A stretch of DNA of 64,000 nucleotides from Embleya scabrispora DSM 41855 (lineage in GTDB: Bacteria; Actinomycetota; Actinomycetes; Streptomycetales; Streptomycetaceae): positions 288,018-352,017 of the forward strand of contig NZ_KB889686.1 of the NCBI RefSeq assembly GCF_000372745.1. The letters are read 5' to 3'. Under the pieces are notes generated by a model. The model did no database searches, was not told where the DNA came from, and saw nothing but the letters and a program-made list of their open reading frames with translations. The position numbers were made by a program, and so were the translations under genes. Shown here one piece after another: positions 63,881 to 64,000 of this stretch. Position 1 is the first letter of the stretch. Each line of letters starts with the position of its first letter.

Positions 63881-64000
63881 TTGTCGTCGCGCCCACAGGC
63901 TACTGAGGTTTCCGGGTCCGATTGACGGTGTGTCATATAGGGGCATAACCGTTGTATGGGGAGCTCGGGGATGTCCCCGGCGGAGCGTGGGCGCCGGGAG

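Overview
The window is very GC-rich DNA with strong G/C bias at third codon positions and frequent GTG and TTG starts. Many genes belong to typical streptomycete families: guaB1, TIGR03084, the DUF4097/HicB-like pair, DesK-type two-component systems and XRE plus RsbW-like clusters. This points to a Streptomycetaceae-type actinomycete (Streptomyces, Embleya or a relative). There is no rRNA, CRISPR array, prophage or complete insertion sequence. It reads as chromosome-arm or accessory DNA dense in regulators, transporters and small enzymes.

Layout. 0-16 kb: GtrA-like membrane protein, SAM methyltransferase, acetyltransferases, MFS and AraC genes, DinB/MDMPI-fold proteins, two alpha/beta hydrolases, two TetR regulators and a Nudix hydrolase. 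16-25 kb: a DesK/NarL-type kinase-regulator pair divergent from an ABC exporter, then a HicB-like/DUF4097/DrrA-like ATPase run on the other strand whose expected permease is missing. 25-37 kb: two hemerythrin-domain paralogues, OsmC, a drug-efflux MFS divergent from an ECF sigma factor with a SnoaL-like tail, GuaB1, and an orphan AbiEii-type nucleotidyltransferase. 37-45 kb: a same-strand run of two SDRs, a PLP dehydratase and an LLM oxidoreductase, then a DUF3068 protein and a TPR-like protein. 45-50 kb: an ABC exporter half-transporter, a truncated IS5-type transposase, an acyl-carrier-like protein without its serine, and a sphingosine-phosphate-lyase-like PLP enzyme. 50-56 kb: XRE-PNPOx fusion, lipoamide dehydrogenase, and a divergent XRE-TPR/SLOG operon facing a small-protein/RsbW-like operon. 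56-64 kb: TetR-controlled MFS with two operators, a membrane protein/XRE/alcohol dehydrogenase operon, an amidohydrolase, and a large protein of unknown function preceded by a tRNA-like cloverleaf.

The most unusual signals are: (i) a 72-nt cloverleaf at 63809-63880 that ends two nucleotides before the start codon of a 766-residue unknown protein and lacks the conserved D-loop and T-loop nucleotides; (ii) a CCATGCA array on an exact 12-bp period, present at two distant loci with a shared 23-nt core; (iii) an ACP-like protein with Ala in place of the phosphopantetheine serine beside an S1P-lyase-like enzyme; (iv) an XRE-TPR/SLOG operon divergent from an RsbW-like cluster; (v) a TetR gene whose frame continues past its stop into an acidic pentapeptide-repeat tail. 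All functional statements are by recognition of motifs and families; no database search was run.
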